This document shows positions 48,637 through 57,659 of a stretch of 64,000 nt of DNA, piece after piece; position 1 is the stretch's first letter; the number at the start of each line of letters is the position of its first letter. The DNA is from Haemophilus parainfluenzae (GTDB taxonomy: Bacteria > Pseudomonadota > Gammaproteobacteria > Enterobacterales > Pasteurellaceae), in NCBI RefSeq assembly GCF_014931375.1, contig NZ_CP063117.1:434001-498000 (forward strand). The letters run 5' to 3'. The notes below the pieces were generated by a model. That model saw only the letters and a program-made list of their open reading frames with translations. It made no database searches and had not been told where the DNA came from. Made by a program: the position numbers and the translations under genes.

Positions 48637-49358
48637 TATTCTCCTTTAGAAGGCTTATCTCTATTTATGCTTTCTTTATTATAATCAACAGCATTATTAA
48701 CTGATGAAGATATAAATTTGGTCATTGTATCACTCAAGCCAAGTTTTTTACCTAACCCCTCAATGCTCATTGATATGCTATTAGATTTACCAGAATCATA
48801 AAAAGCATCGTTAGCACCTTTACCATCTTTAACAATCCCTTTCAATGTATCAAGTCCTAAAGATTGCAATGGGTTTGCCGTATAAAAAGCGGAATCACAA
48901 GCTGCATTTACACCAACATTATATACAGAGCCCAAAACATCTGCTGGATTAGATAAACTTTTCGAGCCATCCATATAATAAAACGACTCACCTGCGACCC
49001 CTGCACCAGTACTGACACCAAGTGCTGTCTTATATGGTTTAGGCATTGAAGCTATAGCTTTCCCAGTATCAACAACCAACTCAGCTGGTCGATAAGAATA
49101 ATAAATCCCTTGACTCACTAATTCCCGAGTTCCTTCAATACCTTCTCGTGCCGCTATTTTAGCTGTATTAACTCCTTTCGCAATAGCATCCGCATACGCA
49201 AGCTGTCCGTTGATATAGGCATTTGCTGCTTCTGTTGAAGCGGTATTTGATGAGAGTTGTAACTGACCATCTTCTCCTTTCACATGGAAAAGTGCTTTAC
49301 GAGCAAGTGTTGTTTCACTACGTTGGAAACCAGATAACGCTATATTTTCTGGTAAACT
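48636..49358 (-). pseudogene. Toxin C-terminal remnant with membrane immunity partner
   Basis: The frame is open from 49358 (SLPENIALSGFQRSETTLARKALFHV...) to the stop at 48636, about 240 residues, with no pre-toxin VENN region ahead of it and no good start (GTG at 49283 is possible). The sequence is alanine/glycine-rich (ALGVSTGAGVAGESFYY) with an ending NKESINRDKPSKGE. It looks like the tail of an older, displaced toxin. The upstream boundary at about 49360 joins unrelated DNA holding a palindrome. Confidence 0.62.
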
Positions 49359-49415
49359 TCATTCGTGAGCTTGCCTCGGGATTTTGCTAACCCCAGAACT
49401 ATAATAGATTGTAAT

Positions 49416-49439
49416 GGCACAAGCGTGGACGCTTGCGCC
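49416..49439. repeat. REP-like palindrome
   Basis: GGCACAAGCGTGGACGCTTGCGCC is an 11-bp-arm palindrome with one mismatch. It sits in an otherwise unexplained segment (49360-49480) between two toxin blocks and has higher GC than its surroundings, which suggests a dispersed repeat. Confidence 0.6.
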
Positions 49440-49480
49440 ATCAGAGGGGCGCTATCAAGGTGATATTCTTAAAGCACCTT

Positions 49481-49711
49481 TCATCTTCTTTTTAAATTAT
49501 CTGAAATAAATATAGATAAAAAGAGTAAAGGAAATCCCTTACTAAACACATTAAAGAAAAATAAAACAATGTCTTTTATTTCACTTAAAGATATTTCTCC
49601 CCAATTTAATATATAGGATATAAGAATTAAAAATAACGAAAACCCAATAAAGCAAACTAAGGATGCAAAAAATGTAAAAATCAAGTACTGGAATAACCTA
49701 CTTAGCATCAT
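49481..49711 (-). CDS. Small membrane immunity protein (putative)
   Basis: A 76-residue protein with two strong hydrophobic helices (LFQYLIFTFFASLVCFIGFSLFLILISYIL and IVLFFFNVFSKGFPLLFLSIFI). ATG 49711 is chosen because AAGG lies about 5 bases upstream; ATG 49708 and GTG 49717 are alternatives. It overlaps the end of the truncated cdiA by about 14 bp. It is the likely immunity partner of that gene's hydrophobic toxin. Confidence 0.65.
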   Translation of the reverse strand: MMLSRLFQYLIFTFFASLVCFIGFSLFLILISYILNWGEISLSEIKDIVLFFFNVFSKGFPLLFLSIFISDNLKRR

Positions 49712-52700
49712 TCCCACCTTTTAACCAGCTATTTATTTTGGGCTCATTCTTCTCCAACTTATTATTTATATATTCACTAGACAATGAATCTCCAATAGTT
49801 CCTATTTTAGTAGGAATATATTTATATTCTTCATTTAAAAGATTATAAAATTTTTGATTTCTATATAATGGTTCATAATAATCTTTATTTCTACTAACAT
49901 TACCAACCAGTACTCTAAATCCTAATTTTTCGATTCCTTTCCCTATACCTCCACCGACTAATGTTGCTATACCGGATGAAGCGGCTTTATAACCAGCATG
50001 TTTAACTGGCTCATCATTTTCTTCAAAATATCCCTGAACACCTCCGCTAACAGAGTTAATAGCTAATGTTGTTCCAAATTTTGTTCCTCCCGCAACAAAA
50101 CCAGTTCCTGCACTCCATGCCAGATCGCTCATCGAAGTCTCTTTCCCACTTAATGAATTTCCAAGATAAGTAAATCCCATACTTGTACCCGAATTCACCA
50201 CCTTTTCAGTCAAAATAGGGTGTGCTTTAGCAAAATCCCCAACTTTCGCTGTTGCAGAAACCACTTTGTTTGGTAAGTTCAATGTATTAACAGTTGCTGG
50301 CAATTTGCTTAATGCATTTGAAAGTACACCAACGCCATAAATCATCGAGGCTGACTCCAGCCCATCCTTAACTGAATAAGCTATTTTCCCATTCGCTGAA
50401 TTTTTATAATTCTCAGGAGCATCAAGTTCGTTCTTGACAGTATAATACATCTCTTCATCACGAGAATGTTTTTCAGAACGCCATCCTAGCCAGTTCTTAC
50501 TCTCTTCTGGCAAAGTATTCACTGCTTGCGATCTTTGCGCATCCGTACCTGCAAAAGGGAAATGACCATAATCTCGTTTTGGTACAGGATCGTTTATTAA
50601 ATATTCTGATTCAAAACGATTTTGAGCATTAACCAGTGATGTTGGTGATGCCAATTTATAACCTGATGCGGTATTCCCCGTAACAGTTTCTATATAATAA
50701 CGATCTACATAGCTTAAAAATGCCTCTCTTTCCTTGCTATTTAAGGAATTTGGATCTTTTCTAAATTTATCCAAGAGAATATCACTACGCTGATCTGATT
50801 CAATTAAATCTCTAAACTCCAATTTTTCTTTGTTTGTTAATTTTTCTCCACGATGATATTTTGTTTTTAACGCATTTAATCTCGCTCTTGATGCATCACT
50901 CAAGAAATTATTCTCCACCGCATTCTTAGCTGTAGTTAGTCCTACACCAATTCCTTGACTACTATTTGCTGCCACTCCACCCACTAAAGCACCGGCTGCT
51001 TGACTAACAGAAGATACGACTTCTTTTTCTTCTCGATTAAGTTGGCTCGGCTTTTTACCATAAAGCTCTTTTGCAATTACATCAGCCATCACCTCACTCG
51101 CTAAAGCACCACCAGCTCCCGCTGCAGCATTTTGATTTGCGGAGTAAGCTTCCACCGCACCCCAAACTGCATGGGCAACCTTATTAGCCATAGGGCTACC
51201 CTCAGTGGCTAGCTTAATTTGATGATTTATTTCTGGCGAAAGTGCGGAGGTAGCAATACCCGCTGCTGGCAAACCACCCAATGCTGCAGAAATGGCATTC
51301 ATGGCACCATCAATTTTTCGCTTATATTCTCCTCCAGTTTGCCACTTGTCTGCTTCATTATTAGCCGTTATCAGATTTTGATTCGCGGTATTTAATGCGG
51401 TTTCATTTTCTTTGCTTGGGTTAGCTTTATACGCACGATCAGCAACTTCTTGAGCAGCTTGTGCTTCACGTTGTTTAGCAACAGCTTCTTCACCTAATTT
51501 ATTTGCAATTGCATTCCCAGCAGCATTCGCAGTTTGAACAAATCCTTTTGTTGCCTCCACCTGTATATTAAGTTCTTTTTGTAAGGCATTCTTATCAAAA
51601 CGATTTTCTAATTTACCACTTTGACTTTCTGCATTATCAGTACTGATATCGGTTTTAATTGCTGCAAGTGTCTCAGTGATGGATTGCCCTGTACGTGCTT
51701 GTTGTGCGTTTTCATTACGAATTTCAATATTTTGAGTATTGATACCGCTTTTAGTCACGCTATTTTGATTATCACTTTCGCGACCATAACCTACACTACC
51801 AGAAATACCATTTTTCTCTTGACCAGTCCATCCGCCATTTGCATCTCCCTTAGCAGATATACCTATTGAAGAACCTTTATAAGATGAGTGGTTTTCAATA
51901 TCACTATGGCTTAATGTACCAGTACTAAATTGATTTAATCCTAAGCTTTCAGCTTGTTGAGTTGAAGTAATGATCGCACCTTTTAAATCTGTGTGATTTT
52001 TTACATTCACATCATAGCCTTCATCACCCGCATAGATCCCAGCTTGTTCATTCACGCTTGCATGTTCAGAATTGATTTTTGATTTACTAAAACCGGCACT
52101 AGCTGAAAAGCCATAACCAATTGTGACACTACCTTGCATATTCATCTGTTTACCATGGTAGCTAGATTTATCTTGCAAGCTCTCGATATTGAGGTTTTCC
52201 GCATCCAATTCAACACGTTTACCCTTCACTTGACTGCCTGCAAGAGTGACATCACCACCTGCATTAATCACGGTTTTACTTTGACTATCACCTACATGGC
52301 TAGCAACATAAGTAGTTTCATCACCATTACCGTAACCTTTACCATAGTTTCCACCTACAGTTAATCCAGCTGAAACACCTTTTCCAATATCAATAGCAAC
52401 CCCAGCGTTAAATCCACTGGATTTGTTAGTACTACGCTCTTGATGTGTTTGCTCTGCTGCTTTGATATTTACTTGATTATCAGCAATTAAAGTTGTTCCT
52501 TGTTTTCCCCATATATCAGATCCAACAACATCAATATTTGATGCTTTACCCGCTCCTGTAGCGATGATATTCACTTTACCGCCAGCATTGACTTGAGACT
52601 TAGCAGCAGTATTACCCACAGTATGTGTTCTGGATTCACTTTGTTGTTGACCATAAGTGATTGAAATTTTGAGCCCCGTAGAACCACCAGCGGCTTGCCC

Positions 52701-55700
52701 TGCACCACTAGCCGCACCAGCTAACTCACCTAGAGCTTGGCCTGCTTGAACCACGTTATATGCGCTATTCGCTGCTGTCATTGCATTTACTCGAGCATGT
52801 TTACTTTTCCCTATCATTTCAGCTGATTTAGCGACTCCCTGAATAGCTGAAATCACTGGAGAACTTAAGGAAATAGTAACGCCTTTTTGCTGAAAAGTTT
52901 GCTTAGTATTCGTTTCATATTTATTATCTGCTGCTTTAATTTCAGCTTTTTGAGCTAGAATATTTACATCACCTTCTATCGCTTTCACAGTACTCGCTGT
53001 TTGTGCGTATGATTGCTCAGCAATCATTGTAGTATTACCCTTGAGGCTACCAACTTGACTACTTTGGGCATAAAGCTTAGTTTGGTCACTTTCCGTGGTT
53101 TGTTTTTGGGTACCAAAAGCAACCCCTATACCAGCACCTAGCATCCCTGATTTTTTCTTGCTATAAAAATCATCAGAGTAAACTCGGTTCTCAGCCTCAC
53201 GAATATCAATATTCTTACCCTTCACCGTCAAGCCATTACCTGCAGCCACATTTGAGCCCTGAATAGTGACATTACCTTTGCTTGAATGAAGATAAATCTT
53301 ATCTGCATCTAAATTTGAGGCTTCCGCAACATCATAATCGTGTTTATGTCGATAAACTTCTGTCGTTGAGCTTGTTAAACCTCTAGATTTACTTTTGGAT
53401 GCACTCGACAACTGCTCTTTATAACGTGCTTCTTGAATATTGATATTACCGTCAGAAAGTACATTCATGGTGCCATTACTGGTTACCGAAACACCTCGCA
53501 TTTCAACCGCACTTTTACCTACAGCATCAAGATTTCCTGTAACATTTAACTGACTGCCAACTTCTTGTTTTTGATCAAGCTTATAGTAATTATCTGCATT
53601 TGGTACGTAATGCTCTTTATTTTCAGTTTCTACCGTACCAAAATTCAATGCTTTACCTGCAGAGAAAACCACATTTCCATTCACATCTACATTTGCACCT
53701 TTTACAGTAATATTTTCAGTCGCAATAAAGCTAGCACTGCCTTTTTTGTTATCATTGCCAACCTTTACAGATGCTTGTTGTGTTAGTGATTTTTGGTAAA
53801 AATCAGGTGTGTTTTCTGTTTCACTCGTGGTACTTTCAATATTAATATGCTTTCCTTGAGCAACTAAATGATCTGTTGCATTTAACTCTCCACCAAGATT
53901 ATTGAGCATATTTTTAGCTACCAAATAAAGTTCTCGACCCTGTAAGCGACCACCTAAGTTCTCAATATTATTTGCGGCTAAGCCTGTTAGATTACGTCCA
54001 GAAATTACGCCACTATTTTGTACATCACCTTTGATATTCATAATGACATCATTGGCAGAAATCACTGCACCTCGACTATCAATATCGGTATTACGTCCAA
54101 CAACGTAAACCTGTGGCACTAATACTTCTTTCTTAGAACCATCTTTTAAAGTCACTTCACGTTTTACCATCCAAACCATATCAGAAGTTAACTCTTTCAT
54201 CTGAGAAGATGTCAAAGCAACGCCTGGTACTAAATTCATTTTTTGGGCGTAGTATGCCCCGTTATCCATCAAGGCTTTATATTGGTCATAATCGGAAGAG
54301 TAATTTTCTAGAAAACGTCTACCAGTGAGCTGATTAATTTGTTCGTTTACTAAACGTTGTTCATAAAAACCATCGCCCAAACGTTTAAGCATATTTTGTG
54401 GATCATTGCGCAACTGTTTGAACATATAATCAGAACTGAGCCATTTAGATTTCTGTGTAAAACGCGGATCTGTTTCAACCAAAAACTGTCCTGATACCTC
54501 AGGGTTGATTTTATAAAGGCTTGCCTGTGGCAATGAAATATCTGGTAAATGCGTTTTGATATCAAGGTTATCTTTATTTTTCATCACTCCAGACGTGATT
54601 GCTTCTAGATTAACGCGGTGAACATTTAAATCTGTATTTAAAGGTGTTTTCTCCGCTAATGAAATGCCTTGGAAATCTGATTTATCCCCAACAATTATGC
54701 CAGTAGACTCCACCGGCTCACCTATTTTTAAAAGTTCCAGCCCAAATTTGAACGGTTCGACAGGTAAGAGGCGGTCAATTTTTTGTTCATCTCCTCCATA
54801 CACAGCCCAAACTTTTTTACCTCTCGAACCATGATGACGATGTTCTTTTTTAATATCTTTTTTCAAACCGATATCTCGACGATGAATTTCACCATCAACA
54901 TCAATATTACTCAGTTTTAGTAATCCTTGACTTACTGTACTGACGGGTTCCTTAATCGCCTTATCCGCTAAATATAAGGTGTCACCAATCACAATTCGAG
55001 AGTGTTTATTCGTATACTCCCCCCCTTCCAAATGTAAAGATTGCCCGATAAGCAATTTACTGGGATCTTGGTGTTCAATGGTATTAGTATCTGTGGTTCG
55101 AATGTAATCTTGTTTCAGCCAATTTCGAGCTGCCACAGCTTTACGTCCATCATTGAAACGAAAATATTGATTGCTATTATGACGACTATTATTAACATGA
55201 TCTAAATAACCCTCACCTTTTTCTCCTTCATTACTATAATAAGTCGCACTACTATCAAATGGGGAATAAGTAACAAAATGATTTTTAGTATATTTATGTC
55301 CTAACCTTAAATGTAAATCGTGGTTTAGCAGACGATTTGTTTTAATCCAACCACTTCCTAAAGCTTCAATGGTTGCACTACCGTTATCAATGCTATTTGC
55401 ATAACCAGTTGCTTGATTATTGTCATTTAACTGTCCACCAATATAGATATTACCTAAACTCATAATAAGTGAATGGTTACGGTTTACTAAATTACTGACA
55501 CCTAAATCAAGTCTCTCGCGAGCAGCGATAGTCGCTGCTGTTCCGTCAGTGTTCTCAAGATTATTTAAATTATTTGCTTGAATGGCAAGATGACTACCAT
55601 AAATACGTGCAGTACCGATATTATTGACATCATTGGCTTTAATCACTGTGGTGTCACCATCTATTAAACCAAAGTTATCCAGTTTATTGGCTTGAATGCG

Positions 55701-56096
55701 AGTGTTTATCGAGGAAATTTCTGCATTAGCATTATTTTGAATAGTAGATCCTTCAACTGATGCTGAATTACCTACCACAAGGTTGGAATTATTAACAAAA
55801 TCACCTTTTGTTTTAAAAGTAAGATTATTGCCTACACCAAAGGCTTTATTTAGGGTAAAGCTATCATTTAACTCAATACCCAAATCTCCTTTTGTTCTAA
55901 TCGAACCTTCATCCGCTAATGTTTTGGCTTGTAATGTTGTGCCAATCACCGATTCAATTTTTCCTAGTGCATTATTTACAACCAAGGTTAAATCTGGATT
56001 TACAATATCAACTCGACCAGCCGATAAAATCTCACCTTGTTGGTTATCAAGAGATTGATTAACTGTAATATTTGCTGATTTTCGCAACATTAACAC
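49698..56096 (-). CDS. 5'-truncated CdiA (FHA repeats, VENN pre-toxin, hydrophobic toxin)
   Basis: A 2,132-residue open frame that starts inside the filamentous haemagglutinin repeats (KSANITVNQSLDNQQGEI) and lacks the N-terminal two-partner secretion domain, so it cannot be exported as it stands. It holds FHA repeats, a receptor-binding-type central region almost identical to the main cdiA, a region from ESDNQNSVTKSGINTQN to TAKNAVENN, and a toxin of about 430 residues with glycine-rich hydrophobic stretches (VSGGVQGYF, SSGIATLVGGGIGKGIEKLGF). The upstream end joins an orphan module through a one-base frameshift at about 56079-56082. It is probably a silent donor for recombination. Confidence 0.82.
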   Translation of the reverse strand: MLMLRKSANITVNQSLDNQQGEILSAGRVDIVNPDLTLVVNNALGKIESVIGTTLQAKTLADEGSIRTKGDLGIELNDSFTLNKAFGVGNNLTFKTKGDFVNNSNLVVGNSASVEGSTIQNNANAEISSINTRIQANKLDNFGLIDGDTTVIKANDVNNIGTARIYGSHLAIQANNLNNLENTDGTAATIAARERLDLGVSNLVNRNHSLIMSLGNIYIGGQLNDNNQATGYANSIDNGSATIEALGSGWIKTNRLLNHDLHLRLGHKYTKNHFVTYSPFDSSATYYSNEGEKGEGYLDHVNNSRHNSNQYFRFNDGRKAVAARNWLKQDYIRTTDTNTIEHQDPSKLLIGQSLHLEGGEYTNKHSRIVIGDTLYLADKAIKEPVSTVSQGLLKLSNIDVDGEIHRRDIGLKKDIKKEHRHHGSRGKKVWAVYGGDEQKIDRLLPVEPFKFGLELLKIGEPVESTGIIVGDKSDFQGISLAEKTPLNTDLNVHRVNLEAITSGVMKNKDNLDIKTHLPDISLPQASLYKINPEVSGQFLVETDPRFTQKSKWLSSDYMFKQLRNDPQNMLKRLGDGFYEQRLVNEQINQLTGRRFLENYSSDYDQYKALMDNGAYYAQKMNLVPGVALTSSQMKELTSDMVWMVKREVTLKDGSKKEVLVPQVYVVGRNTDIDSRGAVISANDVIMNIKGDVQNSGVISGRNLTGLAANNIENLGGRLQGRELYLVAKNMLNNLGGELNATDHLVAQGKHINIESTTSETENTPDFYQKSLTQQASVKVGNDNKKGSASFIATENITVKGANVDVNGNVVFSAGKALNFGTVETENKEHYVPNADNYYKLDQKQEVGSQLNVTGNLDAVGKSAVEMRGVSVTSNGTMNVLSDGNINIQEARYKEQLSSASKSKSRGLTSSTTEVYRHKHDYDVAEASNLDADKIYLHSSKGNVTIQGSNVAAGNGLTVKGKNIDIREAENRVYSDDFYSKKKSGMLGAGIGVAFGTQKQTTESDQTKLYAQSSQVGSLKGNTTMIAEQSYAQTASTVKAIEGDVNILAQKAEIKAADNKYETNTKQTFQQKGVTISLSSPVISAIQGVAKSAEMIGKSKHARVNAMTAANSAYNVVQAGQALGELAGAASGAGQAAGGSTGLKISITYGQQQSESRTHTVGNTAAKSQVNAGGKVNIIATGAGKASNIDVVGSDIWGKQGTTLIADNQVNIKAAEQTHQERSTNKSSGFNAGVAIDIGKGVSAGLTVGGNYGKGYGNGDETTYVASHVGDSQSKTVINAGGDVTLAGSQVKGKRVELDAENLNIESLQDKSSYHGKQMNMQGSVTIGYGFSASAGFSKSKINSEHASVNEQAGIYAGDEGYDVNVKNHTDLKGAIITSTQQAESLGLNQFSTGTLSHSDIENHSSYKGSSIGISAKGDANGGWTGQEKNGISGSVGYGRESDNQNSVTKSGINTQNIEIRNENAQQARTGQSITETLAAIKTDISTDNAESQSGKLENRFDKNALQKELNIQVEATKGFVQTANAAGNAIANKLGEEAVAKQREAQAAQEVADRAYKANPSKENETALNTANQNLITANNEADKWQTGGEYKRKIDGAMNAISAALGGLPAAGIATSALSPEINHQIKLATEGSPMANKVAHAVWGAVEAYSANQNAAAGAGGALASEVMADVIAKELYGKKPSQLNREEKEVVSSVSQAAGALVGGVAANSSQGIGVGLTTAKNAVENNFLSDASRARLNALKTKYHRGEKLTNKEKLEFRDLIESDQRSDILLDKFRKDPNSLNSKEREAFLSYVDRYYIETVTGNTASGYKLASPTSLVNAQNRFESEYLINDPVPKRDYGHFPFAGTDAQRSQAVNTLPEESKNWLGWRSEKHSRDEEMYYTVKNELDAPENYKNSANGKIAYSVKDGLESASMIYGVGVLSNALSKLPATVNTLNLPNKVVSATAKVGDFAKAHPILTEKVVNSGTSMGFTYLGNSLSGKETSMSDLAWSAGTGFVAGGTKFGTTLAINSVSGGVQGYFEENDEPVKHAGYKAASSGIATLVGGGIGKGIEKLGFRVLVGNVSRNKDYYEPLYRNQKFYNLLNEEYKYIPTKIGTIGDSLSSEYINNKLEKNEPKINSWLKGGNDAK
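53249..55108. repeat. Long direct repeat, left copy
   Basis: This stretch is nearly identical to 62141-64000 at a constant offset of 8,892 bases, with only scattered substitutions (for example at 53872 and 54244). The repeat continues beyond the window on the right copy and probably to about 56100 on the left copy. It encodes the central CdiA exodomain. Confidence 0.88.
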
Positions 56097-57315
56097 TGGA
56101 ATGGGCTACATCAATCTTTCCATTTTTTAATTTGGCAATAGACTTAGCTATCGCCAATCCCGCACCACTTAGCACCACTCCTCCAGTTGAAACACCTTTC
56201 ATTTGGCCTTGGCGGTAACCTTGCATTTCACCCGCGAGTTTTGGATTTTCTTGAAGAGCACGCGCATAAGCCTCATCCCAATCTTTCAACGAGACCACAA
56301 CATTATTATAGGTTTTCTCTGGGTTTGAGATAGCTTCCCATAAAGAGACAACGGTATCATCTAAATTAACAACAGCATTCGCTGTTTCTTTAACACTATC
56401 AAGTTGCCCTTGAGCTTCTGCAATCTCTAGACCTTCTTGATATTCTTTAGCTTTATCTTCATCTCCATTGAATAAAACCTTGGCATACATTTCAATGTTT
56501 TGCTTACGCTCATCACTAGGATGAACGTCATCAGCCATGCTGTTATTCTCCACTGAATCTTTCGCTGTTTTAGCTGCAATAATTGCCCCATCAGAGCTAT
56601 CCGATAAAGTACCACCAGCAATACCTGCTGCTACTTGGCTTAAAGACGATACCGTACGTTTTTCTTCTTCGCTAAGCTTTTCAGGTGATTTATTGTAAAG
56701 TGTCGAGGCAAGGAAATGAGCCGCCGTCTCACCACCAGCTGCACCCGCAGCACCAGCAGCAACATTACGGTTGCCTGCATAAGCCTCTACCGCGCCCCAA
56801 AGTGCATGAGCTGTCAAATTGAGCGCGGTATTCACATTGCCTTTTGCATCTGTTGTCGCTTTCTTAATTTGATTATTCACCGCAGGTGATAATCCTGAAG
56901 CCACCACTTCCGCTGCCGGTCTGCCAGCTAAAGCGGTACTGATAACATTTAATGCCGAATCAATGATAAGGCGTTTACTTCCACCCGTTTCCCATTCTTT
57001 AGCTTCGCGACTCGCTGTCTCAAAATTATCTCGTGCTTGTTTTACTAAAGTGCGGTTAGTTTCGTTGTTGTTTTCTGCCTTGGCTTTTTCTGCTTCTTCT
57101 AACGCAATTGCGGCTTCATGACGCTTCGCTTTCGCTTCTTCGCCAAATTTATTAGCAAGCAAACTTCCTGCTTCCGCGACATTTGGTCCAAATTTCTCTG
57201 TCACCTCACGTTGGAAATCAAGTTCTTTTTGAACATCATCTTTATTAAAACGGTTCTCTAATTTGCCACTTTTTGTCGTGCTAGATTGGCTATTGGAATC
57301 TTTACTATACACCAA
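56059..57315 (-). pseudogene. Orphan CdiA module truncated and fused to FHA repeats
   Basis: The frame starts VYSKDSNSQSSTTKSGKLENRF, with an internal deletion relative to the other modules that removes the segment from INTQN to SAQSQ. It continues through the first type of pre-toxin to VENNSMADDVHPSDERKQN, nearly identical to the module at 39893, up to VVLSGAGLA. Then it switches to LKNGKIDVAHSSVNVAK and, after one extra base in an A-run (56079-56082), to the KSANITVNQ frame of the truncated cdiA. The toxin end and its immunity gene are missing, so this cassette is dead. Confidence 0.78.
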
Positions 57316-57337
57316 TGCAAGGTTTAGGTTTAATAGT
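57311..57337. repeat. Junction linker, copy D
   Basis: Same 27-base linker (ACCAATGCAAGGTTTAGG...), between cdiA module and purT tail. Confidence 0.8.
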
Positions 57338-57472
57338 AATATTCACCTTTTCGGCAAAGGCGAAGTCAATGCCCATCGCCGTTTAGGTGTCTTACTCGCT
57401 CGTGATATTTCCGTAGAAAAAGCATTAGAAAAAGTAGAACGTGCTTACGCGAAGTTGGATGTGAAATTATAA
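57338..57472 (+). pseudogene. purT 3'-end fragment, copy D
   Basis: 135 bp, gapless with 38706-38840, stop retained. Encodes [43 protein letters not shown]. It is the copy farthest from purT, almost 19 kb away, yet still close in sequence. Confidence 0.92.
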
Positions 57473-57503
57473 GGTTTTCTTAATATAAGCATCTTTGAAA
57501 ATA

Positions 57504-57562
57504 CAAAAGTGCGGTCAATTTTTGAGAGGTTTTAAAACTCTTTGAAAATTGACTGCACTTTG
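57504..57562. terminator. Uptake-signal dyad at the boundary with the main cdi locus
   Basis: AAGTGCGGTCAATTTT (57507) faces AAAATTGACTGCACTT (to 57560). The second signal has one mismatch (ACTGCACTT), the only imperfect one among the four array dyads. Confidence 0.82.
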
Positions 57563-57659
57563 TATCTAAAGATTTTAAATTATATGCTTTTCAAATGTTG
57601 AAAGGCATATAAATCTATCGCCCCAAAGCAATATATTTTGGGAAGATATTTCAATGCTC

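Noticed and set aside
53565..53786. Plus-strand frames of about 70 codons in both cdiA copies (53565, 62457; 54350 and 63242 on minus)
   Set aside because: Shadows of the FHA coding sequence preserved by the long direct repeat.
38700..57562. Possible insertion sequence or prophage as the cause of the array
   Set aside because: No transposase, integrase or terminal inverted repeats were seen; the repeats are purT, linker, uptake dyad and cdiA sequence.
41832..57562. CRISPR array
   Set aside because: The repeats are 135 bp and more, spaced by kilobases of coding DNA, not short regular repeats.
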